From: Acidimicrobiaceae bacterium
GTDB taxonomy: Bacteria > Actinomycetota > Acidimicrobiia > Acidimicrobiales > Ilumatobacteraceae
Direction of reading: 5' to 3'
Length of the DNA: 64,000 nucleotides
Assembly: GCA_947450115.1 (NCBI GenBank)
Contig: CANFUE010000005.1
Span: 29,216-93,215 of the forward strand
The number at the start of each line of letters is the position of its first letter. The stretch's first letter is position 1. This document shows, in pieces, positions 1-10,075 of the stretch. The position numbers were made by a program, and so were the translations under genes. The notes beneath the pieces were generated by a model that was given only the letters and a program-made list of their open reading frames with translations, made no database searches and was not told the origin of the DNA.

Positions 1-1477
<1,477 letters not shown>

Positions 1478-1501
1478 GCGATCGGCTAGAACAGACAACG
1501 C

Positions 1502-2431
1502 ATGGCTCGCTTCATTCGCCCCTCATTCTCGACCCCGCTGTGGGTAGCCCGCGTGGCATGGGTGGCACTTGCCCTCATTCCCTCGGGCATTGCGCCCACT
1601 TTGGCGAGCCATGGGCGTAGCGCTCAGGTGGTCTTTACTCTGGGTGCATGGGCACTGTGGGGCCTTGGCACTCTTGCCATTTTCTGGCTCAGCCCATATT
1701 CGCTCAGCGCCTTACGCATGGTGGCACCGCTTGTTGTTGTTGGGCTGGTGGGGTTTGTTTTTGCCAGCTTGTCGACGTATAACGATGTTGCTCTGAGCGA
1801 TGTTGCATGGCCACTTGTTGGAGTAGCGCTAGCCGTGCTGGCCCTGGTGTGCATTTTTCTGCCGGCCTTTGGCTTACTGCATGTTCAAGCTTCTGCATAC
1901 GGCGATGAGAAGCGTTTATTACTTCGCGTTCCCGCTGCGCAAGTAGCGCCCATTGCGGTCTCGTACGCAGTAATGGCCGACTTCGTTGTGGCAACTCTTT
2001 TTGCTGTTGCAGGCGAAGTGTGGTGGCTTGCTGCTGTGTGCTTGGTGCCAACGGTTCTCGTTTTTCGCGTGGTGCCCAAACGCTTGCATCGCTTTTCACG
2101 ACGCTGGTTGGTCGTTGTTCCTGCCGGCGTGGTGGTGCACGATGAATTGCTACTTGCAGAAACCTTCATGGTGCGCACTACTGCTGTTACTCACGTTGAA
2201 CTCAGTGCAACAGGTGGCGATGCGTTGAACCTCACTGGCGATATTGCTGGCGTGCGACGCCAACTAGTGCTGGTGGTTCAATTGCGTGAAGCAGAAAAAC
2301 TGGCAGTGAGCCCGTACTTAGCGAAAATGTTGGGAACGCTCGACGCGTTGCACGTACAGAGTTATGCAGTTGCGCCAACACTGGCTGGCCATGCACTTGC
2401 TGCATTAACCAGGCCACCTGCAACCACATAA
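1502..2431 (+). CDS. integral membrane protein of unknown function
   Basis: A 309-residue protein that I do not recognise as a characterised family. The first two thirds hold about six hydrophobic segments (roughly residues 13-33, 43-63, 70-90, 100-127, 150-167 and 170-188). The remainder, from about residue 195 (KRLHRFSRRWLVVVPAGVVV), is a soluble, PH-like or beta-rich tail. The design, a membrane core plus a C-terminal domain beginning with a basic stretch, suggests a cytoplasmic tail, but no function can be given. The last 70 nt overlap the convergent mnmA gene, and both frames are needed for normal-looking C-termini. ATG at 1502 follows ligA's divergent start by only 36 nt; no clear ribosome binding site is seen. 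Confidence 0.75.
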   Translation: MARFIRPSFSTPLWVARVAWVALALIPSGIAPTLASHGRSAQVVFTLGAWALWGLGTLAIFWLSPYSLSALRMVAPLVVVGLVGFVFASLSTYNDVALSDVAWPLVGVALAVLALVCIFLPAFGLLHVQASAYGDEKRLLLRVPAAQVAPIAVSYAVMADFVVATLFAVAGEVWWLAAVCLVPTVLVFRVVPKRLHRFSRRWLVVVPAGVVVHDELLLAETFMVRTTAVTHVELSATGGDALNLTGDIAGVRRQLVLVVQLREAEKLAVSPYLAKMLGTLDALHVQSYAVAPTLAGHALAALTRPPATT

Positions 2432-3450
2432 GAGTCGCTGGGGTCGTACAACACGGCACTTTGCCCTGGTGCAATACGACGATGTGCTTCATGCAAAGTG
2501 AGTTGCACGCGGTTGTCGCTCAAAATTTCTGCTGTACATGGCAACGATGCACCATGAGCACTGCATTGCACGCGATATTCGCCAGCAACTGCTTCACCTG
2601 AGGCCCACACCATTGCTTGGAGCGCAACACCAGTGCGCATGAGGTCGGCATCGGAGCCAACCACCACTACGCGATTTGCAGTGTCGACATCGACAACGAA
2701 ACGCTTCTCTTCGGTTTTGTATAAGCCAATGCCACGACGTTGGCCAATGGTGACCATTTCTACGGAATCGACCTCGCCCACTTGCTTGCCCGCCATGTCG
2801 ACCACTTTTGCTGGGTGAAAAGGAATGCGGTTGCCCAAGAAGGTTTCGCGCCCACCTGTTGAGGTGATGAAACACACGTCTTGGCTATCGGGCTTGCTGG
2901 CAGTGCGTAAACCTAAACGCTCGGCTTCTTTGCGCACTTCTGCTTTGGTCATACTGCCCACAGGGAAAAGCGTGCGCTGTAGTTCGCGACCCGCCAACAT
3001 ATGCACTACATACGACTGATCTTTGGCGTCGTCGGCACCGCGGTGCACACGCATGTCGCCATTGGCATTGGCTACAAGACGAGCATGATGGCCAGTAGCA
3101 ACAGCATCGAAACCCAAAGCATCGGCGCGCTCGGTGAGGCGCGCAAACTTCAAACCACGGTTGCATTCAATGCAGGGGTTTGGTGTGGTGCCTTCGGCGT
3201 GCGCTGCGATGTATGGCTGCACCACTTGTTCATTGAAGTCGTCGCTGAAGTTGAACACCAAATGGTCAATACCAATTTGCTGCGCTACGCGGCGCGCATC
3301 GTCGACATCGGAAACTGAGCAACAACCAGTGTCGCTTTCGCCGCCCCACAAGCGCATGGTGACGCCAACAACGTCATGGCCGTCTTGCTTCAAGAGGGCT
3401 GCTGCAACTGAAGAGTCGACCCCTCCCGACATCGCCATGAGTACTTTCAT
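2362..3450 (-). CDS. mnmA: tRNA-specific 2-thiouridylase MnmA
   Basis: Thiolates the wobble uridine (U34) of Lys, Glu and Gln tRNAs, taking sulfur from a cysteine desulfurase relay and activating uridine with ATP. The PP-loop SGGVDSS is at residues 8-14. The catalytic cysteine pair is at Cys93 (NPCIECN) and Cys193 (DVCFI). The family motif GHHARL follows near residue 120 and the C-terminal beta domain is complete at 362 residues, the usual length. It is the second gene of a two-gene unit: a cysteine desulfurase ends 10 nt upstream, so sulfur donor and acceptor are co-expressed. Its 3' end overlaps the convergent membrane-protein gene by 70 nt. Confidence 0.96.
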   Translation of the reverse strand: MKVLMAMSGGVDSSVAAALLKQDGHDVVGVTMRLWGGESDTGCCSVSDVDDARRVAQQIGIDHLVFNFSDDFNEQVVQPYIAAHAEGTTPNPCIECNRGLKFARLTERADALGFDAVATGHHARLVANANGDMRVHRGADDAKDQSYVVHMLAGRELQRTLFPVGSMTKAEVRKEAERLGLRTASKPDSQDVCFITSTGGRETFLGNRIPFHPAKVVDMAGKQVGEVDSVEMVTIGQRRGIGLYKTEEKRFVVDVDTANRVVVVGSDADLMRTGVALQAMVWASGEAVAGEYRVQCSAHGASLPCTAEILSDNRVQLTLHEAHRRIAPGQSAVLYDPSDSYVVAGGLVNAASAWPASVGATA

Positions 3451-3460
3451 GGAAAGGAGT

Positions 3461-4627
3461 CTAGGAGCGTTGATGCTCGCGCAGGCGGGCTACTGCCCTG
3501 CCCAATGTGCCCAGCGCACGGGCGATATCGCCCGACGTGGTGGTATGGCCAAGGCTGAGGCGCAAAGCCCCTTGGGCACGCTCGCGAGGCACGCCCATGG
3601 CGGCTAAAACATGTGATGGTTCCATGGCTCCACTGGCACAGGCCGACGCGGCCGAGGCGCAGAGGTTTTCTTCGTCAAGCAGGAATAACAGTGCTTCGTT
3701 TTCGACACCTTCAACACACACGTGAACAATGCCGGGAACAGCGAACTCGTTGGGAACGGTTTGGTGAATGCCGCCAATTTCATGCAGGCCGGCAAGCAGT
3801 TGCTCTTTCAACTCTGCAACGCGCAAGTTTTCACTATGGCGCTCGCTTGCGGTAGCAACGAGTGCTGCTGTTGTTGCAGCGATGCCAGCAACGTTGTGCG
3901 TGCCACTGCGCCGGTCGCGTTCTTGCCCACCACCGAAGATGAGCGGTTCAAGGTGCACACCATTGCGTAAATACATAATGCCGCTGCCCTTTGGGCCACC
4001 AAACTTGTGTGACGACAAGGTGAGAACGTCGACGAGTGAAACCAAATGCGCGAGGTCGACCCAACATGCACCTTGCACTGCATCGGTATGCAAAATTGCT
4101 GAGGGTGCATAGCGCCGCACAATGCGCGACACTTCTTCCATGTTGGTGATGGTGCCCACTTCGTTGTTCACGGCCATCACCGACACCACGGGCTTGACAC
4201 CTTCAGCATGTAAACGCGTGAGTGTTTCTGTGAGTTCATCGAGGTTGATGGCGCCATAAGGGTCGGTGCCCACCACAACGCCACCCACGTGTTCTACACA
4301 ATGCAAAACGGCGTGGTGTTCACTAGCGCTACACACTGCTTGAGTTGCCACGTTGTGCGACTGCAACCGGCGCATAGCACCAAAAATGGCTGCGTTATCG
4401 CCCTCGGTGCCACCACCTGTGAAAATGATTTCACCAGCATGGCAACCAAAAACATCGGCAACGTCGTCACGGCATTCGTCGAGCACTTTGCGTGCCTCGC
4501 GAGCAAAGCGGTGCGAACCCGACGGGTTGGCGTATTGCACGTTGAGAAATGGCTCCATGGCCGCAATCGCTTCGGCGCGCATGGGCGTAGTGGCTGCATG
4601 ATCGAGATACACCACATCGGTTGCCAT
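3461..4627 (-). CDS. cysteine desulfurase (NifS/IscS family)
   Basis: PLP enzyme that converts cysteine to alanine and carries the persulfide sulfur to acceptors. The internal aldimine lysine is Lys208 (SSHKFGGPKGSG). The N-terminus YLDHAATTPM and the segment EHHAVLHC are typical. The mobile catalytic loop contains Cys330 (ASACASGAMEPSH), with a second cysteine seven residues earlier (Cys323). Length 388 is normal. Its immediate downstream partner is mnmA, so tRNA thiolation is the most direct role; a contribution to Fe-S assembly cannot be excluded, and no iscU/sufU is in the window. ATG at 4627 lies 6 nt after TAGATT, suggesting a leaderless mRNA. Confidence 0.94.
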   Translation of the reverse strand: MATDVVYLDHAATTPMRAEAIAAMEPFLNVQYANPSGSHRFAREARKVLDECRDDVADVFGCHAGEIIFTGGGTEGDNAAIFGAMRRLQSHNVATQAVCSASEHHAVLHCVEHVGGVVVGTDPYGAINLDELTETLTRLHAEGVKPVVSVMAVNNEVGTITNMEEVSRIVRRYAPSAILHTDAVQGACWVDLAHLVSLVDVLTLSSHKFGGPKGSGIMYLRNGVHLEPLIFGGGQERDRRSGTHNVAGIAATTAALVATASERHSENLRVAELKEQLLAGLHEIGGIHQTVPNEFAVPGIVHVCVEGVENEALLFLLDEENLCASAASACASGAMEPSHVLAAMGVPRERAQGALRLSLGHTTTSGDIARALGTLGRAVARLREHQRS

Positions 4628-4633
4628 ACGTGC

Positions 4634-4639
4634 AATCTA
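4634..4639 (-). promoter_or_regulatory. -10 hexamer of the cysteine desulfurase-mnmA unit
   Basis: TAGATT followed by 6 nt and then the ATG at 4627, consistent with a leaderless transcript. Confidence 0.5.
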
Positions 4640-4664
4640 TCTCTCGATGCGCTGTACTAGTTCC

Positions 4665-5408
4665 GTGAGCAACAACGAGCCCCCGCTGTATGGCGATGCT
4701 TTTGCCGATGTTTATGACGAATGGTACGAACATGTCACCGATGCCCCAGCAACCGCACGTGCCCTGCATGCATTGTCGGGTGGCGGGAACCTTTTGGAAC
4801 TTGGCATTGGTACGGGCCGCATTGCCATTCCTCTTGCCGAACTACTTGCACCAGGGCGCGGCGTATGGGGCATTGATGAATCGGAAGCCATGCTTGCGGT
4901 GTGTCGCACAAAACTTGCCCACATCAACCCGAGCGTTGCTGAACGCATTCACTTGCTGCACGGCGACATGGCCAGCGATTTACCCAGCGGGCCTTTCAGT
5001 GTTGTCTTTTGCACCTTTAATACTTTTTTCAACCTCGATTCGCAAGAGGCACAAAGCAAGTGCCTGCATGCAGTTGCGCAACGCCTCACTCCTGGTGGTG
5101 CAGTGGTTTTGGAAACTGCGGTGCTCACAGGCACCAGTTCAACTGCACCCAACATTGTCCACAGCGCACAGAGTTCGAGTGACTATGACCCCATTACACA
5201 AATTGGTCATGGCGTGTTCACCTCAACGTCACCCGATGGTTCCGTTACACAGCGACCGTGGCGCATTCGCTATTCCACGCCTGCCCAGATTGATGCAATG
5301 GCCACCGCGGCCGGACTCATTTGTACCGATCGCTGGGAAGATTTTGCTTTCACCCCTTTTCATGCGGGCAGTGCACGGCAAGTGGCCATATGGAGACGTA
5401 CAATTTAA
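4665..5408 (+). CDS. class I SAM-dependent methyltransferase
   Basis: A 247-residue methyltransferase of unknown substrate. The glycine-rich SAM motif is LLELGIGTGRIAIPLA near residues 43-58, followed by the acidic end of strand 2 (GVWGIDESEAML). A motif II-like segment, FSVVFCTFNTFFNL, comes next, and a C-terminal half resembles small-molecule methyltransferases (WRIRYSTPAQIDAMATAAGL). I chose the GTG at 4665 because the protein then begins just before the conserved LYGDAFADVYDEWY; an ATG at 4647 would add six residues and lies only 20 nt from the divergent desulfurase start. galT follows 3 nt after the stop codon. Confidence 0.85.
   Translation: MSNNEPPLYGDAFADVYDEWYEHVTDAPATARALHALSGGGNLLELGIGTGRIAIPLAELLAPGRGVWGIDESEAMLAVCRTKLAHINPSVAERIHLLHGDMASDLPSGPFSVVFCTFNTFFNLDSQEAQSKCLHAVAQRLTPGGAVVLETAVLTGTSSTAPNIVHSAQSSSDYDPITQIGHGVFTSTSPDGSVTQRPWRIRYSTPAQIDAMATAAGLICTDRWEDFAFTPFHAGSARQVAIWRRTI
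5399..5404 (+). promoter_or_regulatory. -10 hexamer before galT
   Basis: TACAAT, close to consensus, lies 7 nt before the GTG start of galT and inside the end of the methyltransferase gene. It may give galT its own leaderless transcript. Confidence 0.45.
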
Positions 5409-5411
5409 GTA

Positions 5412-6392
5412 GTGAGTCAATTACGTTTAAACCCCCTAACCGGCCGCTGGGTCACCCTGGTAGCCGACCGCGCCAAGCGCCCCACCGACTTTGCACCGCG
5501 CCTCATGCAAGTAGAAGCCGACCCAAACCGGGCATGTCCTTTTTGCCCGGGTAACGAAGAAGCTACTCCGCCGGCATTAGAACAACACGACAGCGAAGGC
5601 AAGTGGACCCTACGCGTGGTGCCCAACCTCTTTCCTGCTTTCGAGGGTGACGGCAACTTGGCCGTGCACAACCTTGGCCCCGTGCATACCATGGCCGACG
5701 CCAGTGGCATTCACGAAGTTTTTGTTATTACTCCCGACCACAATGCTCGCGTTGGCACCTTTACCGATGAAGTGATTCACAATGTGATGCAGGCGTTGAA
5801 GCGTCGCTTCGAAGAGCACGCTCGTACCTCGAACGTGCGTTACACACAAGCGTTCATTAACCATGGCCGCGAAGCTGGCGCATCACTTGCTCACCCACAC
5901 GGACAAATTCTTGGCTTACCTTTTGTGCCGGGTGAAATTCTTGAAGAAGAACGCGCATTTGAGCGTTTCAAAGGTGGATGCATTTTGTGCACCACCATCG
6001 AAGCTGAGCGCATCGACAAAAAGCGCGTCATCATCGACAACGAACATGCCTTTGTGCTGTGCCCCTACTGGAGTGGCGGCCCATATGAACTGCTCATCAT
6101 TCCGCAGTCGCACGATGTGCACCTCACCGATTCCACCGATGCAGTACTCACCGGCATTGGCAAAGCAATTCGCGACTCACTTGCCATTATCTACGCAACA
6201 CTCGGCGACGTTGCCTACAACCTCGTCTTCCACACTGCCCCTTCACACCATGCAGGCAACTTCCACTGGCATATTCACTTGTGGCCAAAGCTCACGACTG
6301 CTGCTGGTTTTGAGCGTGGCACCGGCGTACTCATCAACATTGTTCCGCCAGAAGATGCAGCATTTGAACTCAAAAGTGCTGCAGGCATCTAA
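5412..6392 (+). CDS. galT: galactose-1-phosphate uridylyltransferase
   Basis: Transfers UMP between UDP-glucose and galactose-1-phosphate in the Leloir pathway. Zinc-binding cysteines are at Cys42 and Cys45 (ACPFCPGNEE). The active-site HPHGQ has its nucleophilic histidine at His163, and a histidine-rich segment NFHWHIHLWP lies near residue 275. Length 326 is typical of the shorter bacterial and archaeal branch. GTG start. The next gene's ATG overlaps its TAA by one base, so the two are translationally linked. No galK or galE is nearby. UDP-galactose made with its help could feed the UDP-galactopyranose mutase encoded near 46 kb; that link is an inference. Confidence 0.93.
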   Translation: MSQLRLNPLTGRWVTLVADRAKRPTDFAPRLMQVEADPNRACPFCPGNEEATPPALEQHDSEGKWTLRVVPNLFPAFEGDGNLAVHNLGPVHTMADASGIHEVFVITPDHNARVGTFTDEVIHNVMQALKRRFEEHARTSNVRYTQAFINHGREAGASLAHPHGQILGLPFVPGEILEEERAFERFKGGCILCTTIEAERIDKKRVIIDNEHAFVLCPYWSGGPYELLIIPQSHDVHLTDSTDAVLTGIGKAIRDSLAIIYATLGDVAYNLVFHTAPSHHAGNFHWHIHLWPKLTTAAGFERGTGVLINIVPPEDAAFELKSAAGI

Positions 6393-6832
6393 TGGCGCGC
6401 ATCACTGTTTCTATTGAGCTTCCCGCTACGCCAGCGCGTGTGTGGGAAGTAGTTGAACCCATTGAAGAACACACCAAGTGGATGGCCGATGCTGTTGCCA
6501 TTCGTTTTGTGAATGATCAGCGCCGTGGTGTGGGCACCAAGTTTTTGTGCGACACCAAAGTGGGCCCTATTCGCCTCACCGACCATATGGAAATTACGGC
6601 ATGGGAACCAGAACGCGTCATGGGTGTTACACACACTGGCGTAGTAACGGGTACCGGCCAATTCACCATTGAGCAAGCCACAACTGCAGGCCACAGCAAG
6701 TTCACCTGGAGCGAAGAACTGCACTTTCCTTGGTGGCTCGGCGGCGCAATTGGCGAAGTTGTGGGTGGGTCGCTTGTGATGAAAACTATTTGGCGACGCA
6801 ACCTTAAGAAATTGCGCGCGTTATTCCTGTAG
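6392..6832 (+). CDS. SRPBCC (START-like) family protein
   Basis: A 146-residue helix-grip protein of the polyketide cyclase/dehydrase and lipid-binding superfamily. The sequence opens with ITVSIELPATPARVWEVVEPIEEHTKWMADAV, the usual START-fold beginning. It continues with the alternating strands VTGTGQFTIEQ and SKFTWSEELHFPWWLGG and ends in the long helix region. Such proteins bind hydrophobic ligands or act as cyclases or dehydratases; nothing here tells which. The ATG shares a base with the galT stop codon. The last 29 nt overlap the convergent azlD-like gene. Confidence 0.85.
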   Translation: MARITVSIELPATPARVWEVVEPIEEHTKWMADAVAIRFVNDQRRGVGTKFLCDTKVGPIRLTDHMEITAWEPERVMGVTHTGVVTGTGQFTIEQATTAGHSKFTWSEELHFPWWLGGAIGEVVGGSLVMKTIWRRNLKKLRALFL

Positions 6833-7106
6833 CAATACAGGCCAGCACAATTACTAGCCATATTGGCACCTTGCGCCACACACCGAGCACTGCAACAACA
6901 AGCCCCACGGCGCGTGCATCAATTTGTAGGTCGTGACCCGCAGTAAAAGTGTCTTTCATAATGAGCGCACACAACAATGCAGCGGGAATGAGAGCAATGA
7001 CTGCTTCTACTTGTGGGGGAAACTTGCGATCGCCAATAACGACGAAGCCAAAGACCTTCAACAAGAATGCGCCGAGCGAGAGCACTAACACCACGGTCCA
7101 ACTCAT
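6804..7106 (-). CDS. azlD: AzlD-family branched-chain amino acid transport protein, small subunit
   Basis: A 100-residue membrane protein with three to four hydrophobic segments and the AzlD pattern (VVIGDRKFPPQVEAVIALIPAALLCALIMKDTF). AzlC and AzlD together form a putative branched-chain amino acid exporter (the YgaZ/YgaH type). A longer reading frame exists upstream, but the start is set at 7106 because the protein then begins MSWTVVLVLSLGAFLLK, the family N-terminus. That ATG overlaps the azlC stop codon (ATGA), typical of coupled subunits. The 3' end overlaps the convergent SRPBCC gene by 29 nt. Confidence 0.88.
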   Translation of the reverse strand: MSWTVVLVLSLGAFLLKVFGFVVIGDRKFPPQVEAVIALIPAALLCALIMKDTFTAGHDLQIDARAVGLVVAVLGVWRKVPIWLVIVLACIATGITRAIS

Positions 7107-7804
7107 GATTTGTGCGTCTTTCGCTGTGTGGGCACAAGTGCAATGAGCGCCACAACAGCCGACATCACAATGGGTGCGCCAATGGGAACAAATGGAGTTG
7201 TTGCTAAGCACACCACTGCCCCACCAATGCCTGCAAGTTGAGCTTTGCGTGTTGATAACAGTGGCGCCACCATGGCAACGAACGCCGCAGGAAACGCCAC
7301 ATCGAGACCATACTTTTGCGTGTCGAAGCTATTTCCCACTAGGGCACCAATGAGTGTTCCTACGTTCCAAAAGCCATAGATGCTTGCCGCTGTTACCCAA
7401 AACGCACGTTTCTTACGTGCGGGGGAATTTTGCACCAGCGTCATACCCGTTGTTTCATCAATGGTGAATTGCGCTGCTGCCACGCGATATTTCAAACTGC
7501 CCGGCAACCACGGTGCTACAGCAACCCCATAAATAGCGTTACGCGAACCGAGCAATAGTGCACCAACAACTGCGCTGACGGCAGTTCCGCCGGCAGCAAT
7601 AACGCTCACCGCAGAAAATTGCGATGCACCAGTGAACACCAAGAGCGACATTGCCATTGCTTTCGGCACGCTTCCACCAGCGTTCACACACAACACGCCA
7701 AATGAAATGGCAAAGATGAAAACGGCAAAGCCCAAAGCAAGAGCAGGGCCCACTATGCCGTCGTAGTTCACACCTTCATGGGCGTGCTCGTGATGAGCAT
7801 CCAT
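7103..7804 (-). CDS. azlC: AzlC-family branched-chain amino acid permease, large subunit
   Basis: A 233-residue inner-membrane protein of the AzlC/YgaZ family, partner of the small subunit that overlaps its stop codon. Diagnostic segments are the FTGASQFSAVSVIAAGG region and the LLLGSRNAIYGVAVAPWL helix pair, followed by four or five further hydrophobic segments. The N-terminus carries a short histidine-rich stretch (MDAHHEHAHEG) before the first membrane helix, which is unusual and could bind metal or simply be tolerated. It lies 2 nt downstream of an enoyl-CoA hydratase gene. The substrate is inferred from the family. Confidence 0.9.
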   Translation of the reverse strand: MDAHHEHAHEGVNYDGIVGPALALGFAVFIFAISFGVLCVNAGGSVPKAMAMSLLVFTGASQFSAVSVIAAGGTAVSAVVGALLLGSRNAIYGVAVAPWLPGSLKYRVAAAQFTIDETTGMTLVQNSPARKKRAFWVTAASIYGFWNVGTLIGALVGNSFDTQKYGLDVAFPAAFVAMVAPLLSTRKAQLAGIGGAVVCLATTPFVPIGAPIVMSAVVALIALVPTQRKTHKS

Positions 7805-7806
7805 AT

Positions 7807-8616
7807 TTACTTTCCTTCGAAAGTGGCCTTACCTGGTCCGTTTTCCAAGAAGCTCTTCACGCCGGTTTGGCTGTCTTTGCTATGGAATACATCTTCGAAT
7901 GATTGCTTCTCTAAGGAGAGCCCGTCTGACAACGACATCGACAACCCAGCATCAACCGCATGCTTAATGAGTGCACCAGCAACAGTGGCACCAGCAGCAA
8001 CTTGAGCAGCAAGTGCTAAGGCGCGCACATGAAGTTCTTCGGCAGGAACAATTTCATCGAGCAAACCAATACGTAGTGCTTCTTCCGACTGCACCTGACG
8101 GCCGGTGACCATGATTTCTTTGGCACGGCTCGAGCCAACCAAGCGTGGCAAACGTTGTGTTCCGCCACCACCAGGAATGATGCCCAAGAGAATTTCTGGT
8201 TGGCCAAAGGTGGCCTTTGGTGCACCAATGCGATAGTCGCACGACAGTGCGAGTTCGCAACCGCCACCCAGAGCAAAGCCACTCACTGCAGCAATGGTGA
8301 ATGCAGGAATTGCCGCAACGGCATTTAATGCGTCGTGAAAACCTTGGCCAATGCGGCGCGCTTCACTCGCTCCACCGAATTCTGAAATATCGGCACCCGC
8401 AGCAAAGATGCGCTCGCCACCGGTCACCACAACAGCACCCGGGCGGTTGTTGGTGAGGTCGTGAGCAATGTCGCGCAGTTCCGCCAAGACCGCTTGCGAT
8501 AACGCATTGACCTTGGGGTTGTTCAACGTAATAACGGCAACGCCATCGGCGCGGCGTTCGAGCAGGACAAGATTGTTTGAAGTCACCTTATGACGGTAGC
8601 CGTTAGGCCCCGACAC
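7807..8616 (-). CDS. enoyl-CoA hydratase/isomerase family protein
   Basis: Crotonase-fold enzyme, probably hydrating trans-2-enoyl-CoA in beta-oxidation or amino acid catabolism. Landmarks are GGERIFAAGADISEF (CoA binding), GFALGGGCELALSCDYRIG (oxyanion hole) and FGQPEILLGIIPGGGGTQRL with the expected catalytic Glu. A canonical tail follows in the 269-residue protein. The GTG at 8616 lies inside the end of meaB (14 nt overlap); a second in-frame GTG at 8586 would remove ten non-conserved residues and is a real alternative. Being between meaB and azlCD suggests a link to branched-chain amino acid or propionyl-CoA metabolism, which is inference. Confidence 0.9.
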   Translation of the reverse strand: MSGPNGYRHKVTSNNLVLLERRADGVAVITLNNPKVNALSQAVLAELRDIAHDLTNNRPGAVVVTGGERIFAAGADISEFGGASEARRIGQGFHDALNAVAAIPAFTIAAVSGFALGGGCELALSCDYRIGAPKATFGQPEILLGIIPGGGGTQRLPRLVGSSRAKEIMVTGRQVQSEEALRIGLLDEIVPAEELHVRALALAAQVAAGATVAGALIKHAVDAGLSMSLSDGLSLEKQSFEDVFHSKDSQTGVKSFLENGPGKATFEGK

Positions 8617-9565
8617 CGCGCAACATCTGGTCGGCTGCTGCCCATGGGTCGGTGGTGCGATTCAGCACTTCGCCCTGCAGAGTTTCCCATTCGTCACCCA
8701 CACACAATTCACGGGCCTTTTGCTCTAAGCGGCGGGCAACAATTTCACGCAGTTCTTCTCGCAACCGAAAGGCTCTGCGTTCGCGCAATTGACCCGATGC
8801 TTCGGCATATGCACGGTGCGCCAACACGGCATCCCACAGCTCAGGAACACCTTCGCCTGTGGAACCAATGGTGGGCACAATGGTGGGCACCCATGCATCG
8901 TGAGACAAGTCGGACAGTTCGAGCATTTGTTCAATGTCGCGACGCGTTTCGTCGACACCTTTGCGATCGGCTTTGTTAATAACAAAAACGTCGGCAATCT
9001 CCATGAGGCCTGCCTTGTTGGCCTGCACCGAGTCGCCCCAGCCCGGGTTCAGCACCACCACTGTGGTGTCGGCCTTACCAGCAATTTCAACTTCTACTTG
9101 GCCAACGCCCACTGTTTCCACAATGACCCAACGTCGACCCACGGCATCGAGCAAGCGAATTGCTTCTGGTGTTGCGAGTGACAAGCCACCGAGGTGACCA
9201 CGCGTTGCCATGGAACGAATGAACACACCAGGGTCTGTTGCATGATCTTGCATGCGCACGCGGTCGCCCAAAATAGCTCCACCCGTAAATGGTGATGAGG
9301 GGTCAATAGCAATAACGGCTACTTCAAGATCTTGTTTGCGCAAGTGGCCAATGACAGCACTGGTGAGCGTGCTCTTACCCGCACCAGGTGCACCAGTGAA
9401 ACCCACGGTGTACGAGTTGCCACTTTTGGGGTAGCTCAAGCGGCCAACAACACGTGCAGGGTCGCCGCCACGTTCAATAAGAGAGAGCAAGCGCGCGAGT
9501 GACGCACGGTCACCGGCACATGCAGCAGTAAATAATTCCTGAGGATCTGTACTGCGAAGAGCCAT
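8603..9565 (-). CDS. meaB: MeaB/ArgK-type GTPase, methylmalonyl-CoA mutase chaperone
   Basis: G3E-family P-loop GTPase that protects and loads adenosylcobalamin into methylmalonyl-CoA mutase. Walker A is GFTGAPGAGKST near residue 55. The SIMIBI-type signature VIAIDPSSPFTGGAILGDRVRM follows, then VETVGVGQVEVEIAGKADT and the guanine-specificity motif NKADRKG. The 320 residues match the family. Its ATG shares one base with the stop codon of the upstream nfu-like gene and its end overlaps the enoyl-CoA hydratase, so three genes are tightly coupled. The mutase itself is not in the window. A PduO-type adenosyltransferase at 51 kb could supply the cofactor. Confidence 0.93.
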   Translation of the reverse strand: MALRSTDPQELFTAACAGDRASLARLLSLIERGGDPARVVGRLSYPKSGNSYTVGFTGAPGAGKSTLTSAVIGHLRKQDLEVAVIAIDPSSPFTGGAILGDRVRMQDHATDPGVFIRSMATRGHLGGLSLATPEAIRLLDAVGRRWVIVETVGVGQVEVEIAGKADTTVVVLNPGWGDSVQANKAGLMEIADVFVINKADRKGVDETRRDIEQMLELSDLSHDAWVPTIVPTIGSTGEGVPELWDAVLAHRAYAEASGQLRERRAFRLREELREIVARRLEQKARELCVGDEWETLQGEVLNRTTDPWAAADQMLRGVGA

Positions 9566-9822
9566 TACTCAACTGCAATCACTTCAGTCACACCGTCAAC
9601 GCGGTCGCGCATGATGCGTTCGATACCCGCTTTGAGCGTTTGTGTTGATGCTGGGCAGGTGCCACATGCACCGACCAAGGTGACCGACACAACGCCGGTC
9701 TCTTCATTCACTTCACGCAAAACCATGTCGCCACCATCGGCTTGAAGAGCAGGTCGAATGACCTCGATGGTCTCTTCCACCTGTTGGCGCATGGAGCCGG
9801 GGGCACTCGTTGCAGTAGTCAC
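9565..9822 (-). CDS. NifU C-terminal domain (Nfu-type) iron-sulfur carrier
   Basis: An 85-residue protein consisting of a single Nfu domain: VEETIEVIRPALQADGGDM followed by the cluster-binding pair Cys53-x-x-Cys56 (GACGTCPAST). Such proteins assemble or hand over 4Fe-4S clusters as dimers. GTG start at 9822; the stop codon overlaps the meaB start by one base. First gene of the nfu-meaB-crotonase-azlCD run. The small membrane-protein gene diverges from it. Confidence 0.9.
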   Translation of the reverse strand: MTTATSAPGSMRQQVEETIEVIRPALQADGGDMVLREVNEETGVVSVTLVGACGTCPASTQTLKAGIERIMRDRVDGVTEVIAVE

Positions 9823-9889
9823 GGTGCTATCTAATCAGGAACAGCCGCAAGTTGCCGATTTATACCGAGAAGTGGCAAGGTTGTATGTC

Positions 9890-10075
9890 ATGTTCAGCCT
9901 CATTTGCGCCATTCTCGCCCACCAAGGTGGCTGGGACGAGATTTTGTGGGTTCTCGTGCCCATCAGCGTGATGGTGTGGCTACTACGTGTGGCGTCGCAA
10001 CGCGTACGCAACGCTGGCAAGAAGACCTCAGAGTCGGGTGATGTTGGCGCCGAGGGTGCAGAGTCGTCCCACTAG
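9890..10075 (+). CDS. small membrane protein with a HQGGWDE motif
   Basis: A 61-residue protein with one or two hydrophobic segments, a loop HQGGWDE between them, and a basic then acidic tail (RVASQRVRNAGKKTSESGD). Short actinobacterial proteins of this look occur beside cell-envelope or Fe-S genes, but I know of no function. I start it at the ATG 9890, which has AAGG 9 nt upstream; an in-frame GTG at 9824 would add 22 residues and start one base from the divergent nfu-like gene. Its last 48 nt overlap murA on the other strand. Real coding is likely but not certain. Confidence 0.6.
   Translation: MFSLICAILAHQGGWDEILWVLVPISVMVWLLRVASQRVRNAGKKTSESGDVGAEGAESSH

Noticed and set aside
4690..5412. 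A 240-codon forward frame overlapping the methyltransferase
   Set aside because: Same strand, different frame, no recognisable motif; the methyltransferase frame has the SAM motif.
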